Shown here piece by piece: positions 58,052 to 64,000 of a DNA stretch of 64,000 nucleotides; the stretch's first letter is position 1; each line of letters starts with the position of its first letter. Position numbers and translations under genes: made by a program. This DNA is from Prochilodus magdalenae (lineage: Eukaryota; Chordata; Actinopteri; Characiformes; Prochilodontidae): positions 338,001 to 402,000 of the forward strand of contig JAMWET010003878.1 of assembly GCA_024036415.1 (NCBI GenBank), given 5' to 3'. The notes beneath the pieces were generated by a model. That model saw only the letters and a program-made list of their open reading frames with translations, did not search any database and was not told the origin of the DNA.

Positions 58052-61000
58052 CTGCGGAGACATGCAGAGACAGAGAGCATTATGGGAGTGCGTTCCAATC
58101 AACCAATCGCCATCAGCCGCCAGCCGAGTCGACAACATGCCATTTCGCAGCTGCAGTCATGGCATAGAGTAGCACGCAACGTTAACCGTTCCCAACCCTC
58201 TGGGAAAGTTCTAATAGACTCACTAATTATCCCTCACATTTACGAAAATAAAACAAGCATTTTAGAACTGATGAGCCCTCGGTTCTCTTGGTGAGGAAAC
58301 GTATCAAAGCTGGCTTTGTGCGTCCAAGGATGAGGGAGGCAATTCAGTTTAACAAATGTAGTGTGACTTGGGCTTTTAAAGATGGGAATGGCTAAAGTCA
58401 TTATAGCTGAGCACAACCACTCACTGCCTTAAAAGACTATTAAAGTTTCATTTTTGAAAAAAAGACAAAACTTTGCTACTGCATCACTAGCGGTAGAATT
58501 CCAGCTATTACTGTACTTTAGTAAATGCTCCTTATGCTTTTTGAATATACAATGCTTTTATTTTATACAAAAGATTGTCAGATATCTTACAAATCTTTCA
58601 CTTGCTATATATTGAAGTTCTGCAGATGTGAATTTCTTTCATAGAGCACAACAAAAATCCAATCATTAAAGTCTCTGCATTAAAGTCTGCATTAAAGACC
58701 AAAATCTCAAAAGAGCCTGTAGTTTTTAGATCTCAACATGTCAATGCAAGAAATAATGGTATCACTAAAGTAAATATATAGTGAATTCATTACCAATAAA
58801 CATTACAAATATTTAGTAAAGAAGTGACAAGCAAGTACTATGCTACTAAGTTTACTGAGGTATCTGTACTTTAATTGAATATTTCTATTATTTAATATTT
58901 TTACTTTTTACTTACTACATTTAAAAAGTAAAATCTGTACCTTTTACTCACAACTCTTATTTATTCAATTTCTCTATTTAATTAGCTTTTTATTAATGGA
59001 TGTGTATTGTGAAGGAGGAGTATGGATTGGAGGGAACCTGTTATTGGCTACTTACAGGACCCAACAAAGTTAGTGAAAGCTTTTTTTTGTGTAGTGTTTT
59101 GGGTCATTTACTGTGAGCTAATGTATAAACTCCTTGATGTAAAAAACAAAGTTTCTTGTAAATGTGTTACTGACAGTGCTGCTTGTAATGAGTTGGGAAA
59201 AAAAAGTCAAAACAATTATTTAACATTATTACAGGATTACAGGTAAGACATGTTAAAGTCACATAAACATGTTAGATGCCTGCCGTGGCAGTGTGCTTTC
59301 ATCCAGTGACTAGGTTTGGGATTTTAAGATTGTTGTTTCTCCTTCTTTGTGTTTCTCACTGTGAACACATGAAAGTCTTAAGCTGCTAGATTTGAACCAA
59401 CAACCTTGAGAGTGCCAACACGTCACTTTCACCAGTAAGCCACCAGTTCTTCACAAGAGATTCTTGTTTTGCTCATCAGCTGTTTACTTTAAAGGGTATG
59501 TTCTCTTCAGTGGGTCTGTCCACTGTGGCAGTAAGCTTTTTAGTTGAGGTATGTTTCAGGTATGTACATCTATACCTTTGTAGGTGTCTAATTTTAACAT
59601 AATTTTGTCATCTTGCATGTAGGGTGATTGCACTGCTTTGCATCGATTGCAATGGTCTGCATCATGTAACTCCAGATCGCAAATTAGTCGCTCTGTTGTT
59701 CAGTAAATAGACAGTTCCAACAATGTCCATCTCAAATTCAGCTGGATAATGTATGTAGTTAAATGTGCTGTATGCTATGTTTCATGGTTGTGTCCCTCTA
59801 AACCCTCAATAAAAAAAAGTCATCCTGTTAAACTAATATAAATAATTTTTAGGAACTAAAAGAAAAAAATCCTCTACAAGCTAATTTTAGTGCATAATTT
59901 AACACTTGAACATACTGGAAAAAATGCATTTATCAACTTTTGTTTTGAGGTAGTTTTGCAGTTACAGAATGTGGTTCATCTAATTCACTGCATGTTATCT
60001 CATGTTCACCCTGTTCTTTAGTTTTGCTGAGATTTTTAAACACTGCTTTCACTTACTGTCTACTCTTTTACTTTTCATTCCAACCTTGTAGATATAAAGT
60101 GAGAGACGATAGCTCATCTGTTGCTGTACAGTTGTGGTGGTCATCCTGTAGTCCTTCATTAGTGGTTATATGACGCTGCACAAAGAATGCTGTTGACTGG
60201 ATAGTTTTGGTTGGTGGACTACTCACAGGGGAGCTGAGGTGTTTAAAACCGGCTGTGTCTGAGTAAAACACACTAACACACCACCACCATGCCAGTGTCA
60301 CAATTTATAACACTGTTGTTATTTGACTATATTTTCTTTCATCCCATTTCCATACCTGACCCATTAATTTTCAGGCCACTTAAACCCTAAGGGTTCCTTT
60401 AGTCTGCAGCCATCAAAATGCATGTACTTATATAATGCATGTGCATAGAGCAGATCCCCATACTGAAATACTGACCTGCACTCCTCTATGTGTCATTTAT
60501 TTATCCTGCAATCCTTTTACAGATTTCAGTTTTAGCAACTCTTTAGCAACCGACCAGCAACAAGCATCAACTGTGCAATAACTGCATTTTTTTTCAGGAA
60601 ATGTACTTTTGTAGAATATTGTAACATTTCTCATTTAAACAGTACTGTATTTGTACTGTATTTTAATTGATGTAGGATTGTCCTTTTTTTATTTTTGTCA
60701 TTATTTCTGCAGTTACTGATGAGAAAAGAGTTTAATTTATTGTGACAGCATCTTTATGCCTGACGTCACAGTCATCAATATATTCATTGTAGGGCTTTCC
60801 AGCTCCTTGTTTGAACGTCAGTTTATTACAAAGCTGTCTTTCTACCATCTGCTAGCCCACATTGTTGGAGTTTCCTTCACACGACCGCTTGACATATTCT
60901 CCAACAATTGCAGGTCATTCAGCCACACGAACATGCAACCCCCGCAAGACAAACACAGGAATTACTACTGACCACTGAAAATAACGCCACCAAACACAAG

Positions 61001-64000
61001 CGTCTACTGTAAGCACCACTCAAATAGTCCACAAGCTGGAAACAAGAGCGCTTCTCTTGAGATCACAAGCGTCAGACTTTCGTCCAAAGTGAAAACCTTG
61101 ATAGGGCCTGGCTGGTTCAGATGATGCTGAGCAACCAAAAAATATGCAGGACTTAAAGGGAACAAGCAAAAATTGCTTTTTTAACATAAGGACTGTTTTC
61201 ATTTCAAGGAAGATATTTGGGATTTGTACTGTGCTATAAAGTGTGCTGTAATTTCCGCAAGTTTTTCATGATGACAGCTTGATTAAATGTTAGTCATGGG
61301 GTTTTTTTTGCTTCCCATCCCCCAATCCTGCACTCATTTCCTGTGAGAGAATGCTCTGGGACAGTGTGGGTCATCAGGAGAAGGGATATCACAGAGCAGA
61401 GGCTGACTGGTTGTAGGAACTTGCTTGTTCAATTGGAAGCATCTCCTAGAGTGCTTCATGATGTACAAAATGCATATTTAACTGCCAAAATAGCCTTATT
61501 ATGTAGTCATAATCTTAAGATAATAAGCATCAGTAATCATGAAATTATTTACATTATTTAATTAGGAGGATTGAACCACATTTTGTCCACAAAATGAGTC
61601 TCAAGAGTTTAAGTGTAAAAGACACATTATAGTTTAAGTTTCTCCACATAAGCCTTTATTTTCCAGTGGATTCTCTTCACTGAGAAGTGACACATGTTAT
61701 AGGGACTGCTCAGCTTGCCATATATAGTATATAATATCAGTCATTATTGTGTCTAAATAACTTACAAGGAACTAGCTCCACTTTACTTACAAGTAATTAC
61801 TAAAGTAACTCCACTTTTTGCAATATTATTACTGGTTCTGATATCTTTTCAAATTCCAGCTGTAAATTTGCTACAATTACTAAAATGTAATCAACAAATT
61901 ACAGGAACAGTAACGCACAAGTCTAGCAAACACACCTAAATCATTCAACAGTTTTCCTTTCAGAGAGCATTACAGCAAGAAATTTCTCTGAAATTTAGGG
62001 ATTTGTCTGGAGCAACAGATCACTGCAACAGCCTGAGAAGAGCTTCTAAGAAGAGTTTCATGTCCAACTCTTCTAAGAACAGTTTCACGTCTGTCCCTGT
62101 ACAGTTCTTTATCTGGCACCGAGAACACCCCACGTGGAAAATCACCTTTCAAATCACCATCTCGTCTTTCCACCACTGAATCCATAGTGTTTATCTTTAG
62201 AAATACATAAGATGTGTAAAAAGAACAGGAAATCTGAACTCAGAATAGATTTTAAACCCCTACAAACAATACAGCCTTAACATGACCAAAGACAACAGGT
62301 CGCAGCATTATGTATTTAGTAGGCAATGCAAAATATGAATCTGTCAACAGGAAGTCTAAGGTGAGCATGTCGGACTGCATGTGCTAGAGGTTGATGTCTG
62401 GGGGGTTTAGGGGTGGGGGGTCTGTGCAGAGGAAAGAACACGTGTTGATATTACTGTAAAAGGTACAACGGCAGCATCTCTGATAAAGATCAGGGGTAGA
62501 GTGTTAAACTATGATATCACTGCATGGAAACACTCCAAAGTTCTGCTCTGAAACTGGAGGTGTTGCCTTGCACACGGTAACTGAAACCCATGAGAGGAGC
62601 AACATACTCATGTAGCTCTGTGCTGCCAAACCCACACTCAGCTCAGCGAAAAAGACACAAACACCCTCGTATCTCACACCCTGATGTACAAAAAGCTGAT
62701 CAAGAGAACGACATTCTTTAAAGCAATACTTCATTTGCTTACCTTCTGCCAGAGATTAACACTTAAGAGTTGGGAGTTATTATTTTCATTTTTTGTAATA
62801 TGGTATGTAATGATAAAACATTTTCATTCATTTTTATTATAATTAATCTTGTCAAAAGATTACATTAGGGAATCACATTTTAATTTATTTGTTCAAATTT
62901 GACACTATAGAATTGTTTTTAATTTTAAAATGCATTTAGTGCTTATAGTGTACAAAATACACTTAGAATGTATTCATTTAATTCAGCAATCCAATAGTTC
63001 ACATGAACTGAACATAAAAATCATCTGATTTGCACAAGGTAAAAGTTTCCAATATTTATGACTCTCAGGTAGAGCTATAGTAGCTGTAAGCTACAATAAG
63101 TGTATATGTCATGTTATCATATTTACAGTCAAAGGCTCCAACTGTTCCTAGATTTGGTTTTGTTATTCTGCTGAATTACTCATATTGTCACATTAGTGGT
63201 ATCAGATACTTCGGACTCATGTGCACATTTCTTATAAATACGTTCAGAGCACTGCAGTAGCTGGAAATAACGTTGGTTTTATCAATAGAGCCAACCACTG
63301 TACCTGCCATGTAAAAGCTGTATTTAGCATGAGCAATTGAGTTACAGAACCATCATAACACACAGCTTGCGATTGCCTGGGTTCAGGGTGGATTACAAAT
63401 GGTTAAATTGACAGGTTTGAGGTTGCATTACAGGGTTTTTCCATCTGTTATGATGTCCAGAAAGTAACCAATGCAAAAGTCTGCTTCTGCAACACAGCAC
63501 TGCATGCAGAGCAGTAACCGTTTATTAAAGTGAAAGGATTGATTAAAAGTTTACACTCTGTGCTTCCATTGCTTGTGTTAAAAAGCTATGATTGGTCAAT
63601 AAATATTGAATTACACTAGACCTTTACCACTGTTGTTGATGGGGCTGATTTCTAAGGGTTAACTGAACAGTGCCATTATATCAAGTTTAATCTATTATGT
63701 GCCATTTTTGCCATTTCTCTTTCAGAAGACATGATTTGTTTTTGATTTATGTTGGCTCCTTGCAATGCCCTGCCGAGTGAACCCAACATAAAACCGAAAT
63801 GTGAAACAAAGAGCCACTCGTGGACTCCTTTGGGAACTTGCTTACGTAATGACTTGCTTTTTACAAACACAAACATTGTGTTTTCATTTCAAAGCAAAAA
63901 ACTGAATGCTGTTTCTCCAGAACGCACCACAAGGTGCTAGATGAAGCCTAACGGGTACTGAACTATCATTACCTTAAGCAACTGTAGTATGGGGAAGGGG
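58052..64000 (-). other. mef2a intron, 5' side (no exon found)
   Basis: I searched for the preceding MEF2A exons (SSTLTDSSMLSPP and the MADS box) on the minus strand and saw none. It contains a dispersed repeat fragment at 60060-60310 and AT-rich DNA. No second gene is evident on either strand. Confidence 0.55.
60060..60310 (-). repeat. dispersed teleost repeat fragment
   Basis: On the minus strand it contains CACTGGCATGGTGGTGGTGT, TTAAACACCTCAGCTCCCC and AGTCCACCAACCAAAACTAT. This is the same high-copy family as 9630-9850, here a longer part of the element. Confidence 0.6.

Overview
This window looks like the nuclear genome of a teleost fish. It is AT-rich and intron-rich. It holds the coding exons of two conserved vertebrate genes, both on the minus strand, and many decayed Tc1/mariner-type transposons. 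Teleost SINE-like and MITE-like fragments and microsatellites are scattered between exons. The repeats suggest an otophysan (catfish, characin or electric fish type), but that is a guess. I saw no bacterial operon, CRISPR array, rRNA or intact tRNA.

Positions 1-36974 hold mctp2 (multiple C2 domain and transmembrane protein 2), read right to left. The translation start is at 36938. I could join 17 coding exons in one consistent reading frame: a 256-residue disordered N-terminal exon, then C2A, C2B, C2C, the first membrane segment and an acidic linker. The joined product is 834 residues. The exons for the second membrane segment and the C-terminus are missing and presumably lie left of position 1. 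Introns are large (13.1 kb between the two exons that flank the first membrane segment) and carry repeats and possible conserved noncoding DNA.

Positions 36975-46500 are the intergenic stretch. It contains at least four different degenerate Tc1-like elements, a 25-bp tandem array, a duplicated 120-bp segment that keeps an open frame, and a CpG-rich patch that could be the mctp2 promoter.

Positions 46500-58051 hold the 3' half of mef2a (myocyte enhancer factor 2A): a likely 3.5-kb 3'UTR, the last exon with the C-terminal nuclear localisation signal, three further constitutive coding exons, and the 24-bp alternatively spliced beta exon (SEEEEMEL). The MADS/MEF2 DNA-binding exons are not in the window and must lie right of 64000. 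Positions 58052-64000 are intron.

The main novelty is local. Mctp2 and mef2a are direct neighbours here, whereas their human orthologues are megabases apart on 15q26. The third C2 domain has lost two of its three loop-3 calcium-ligand aspartates. A duplicated 120-bp segment next to the CpG patch shows frame-preserving divergence.
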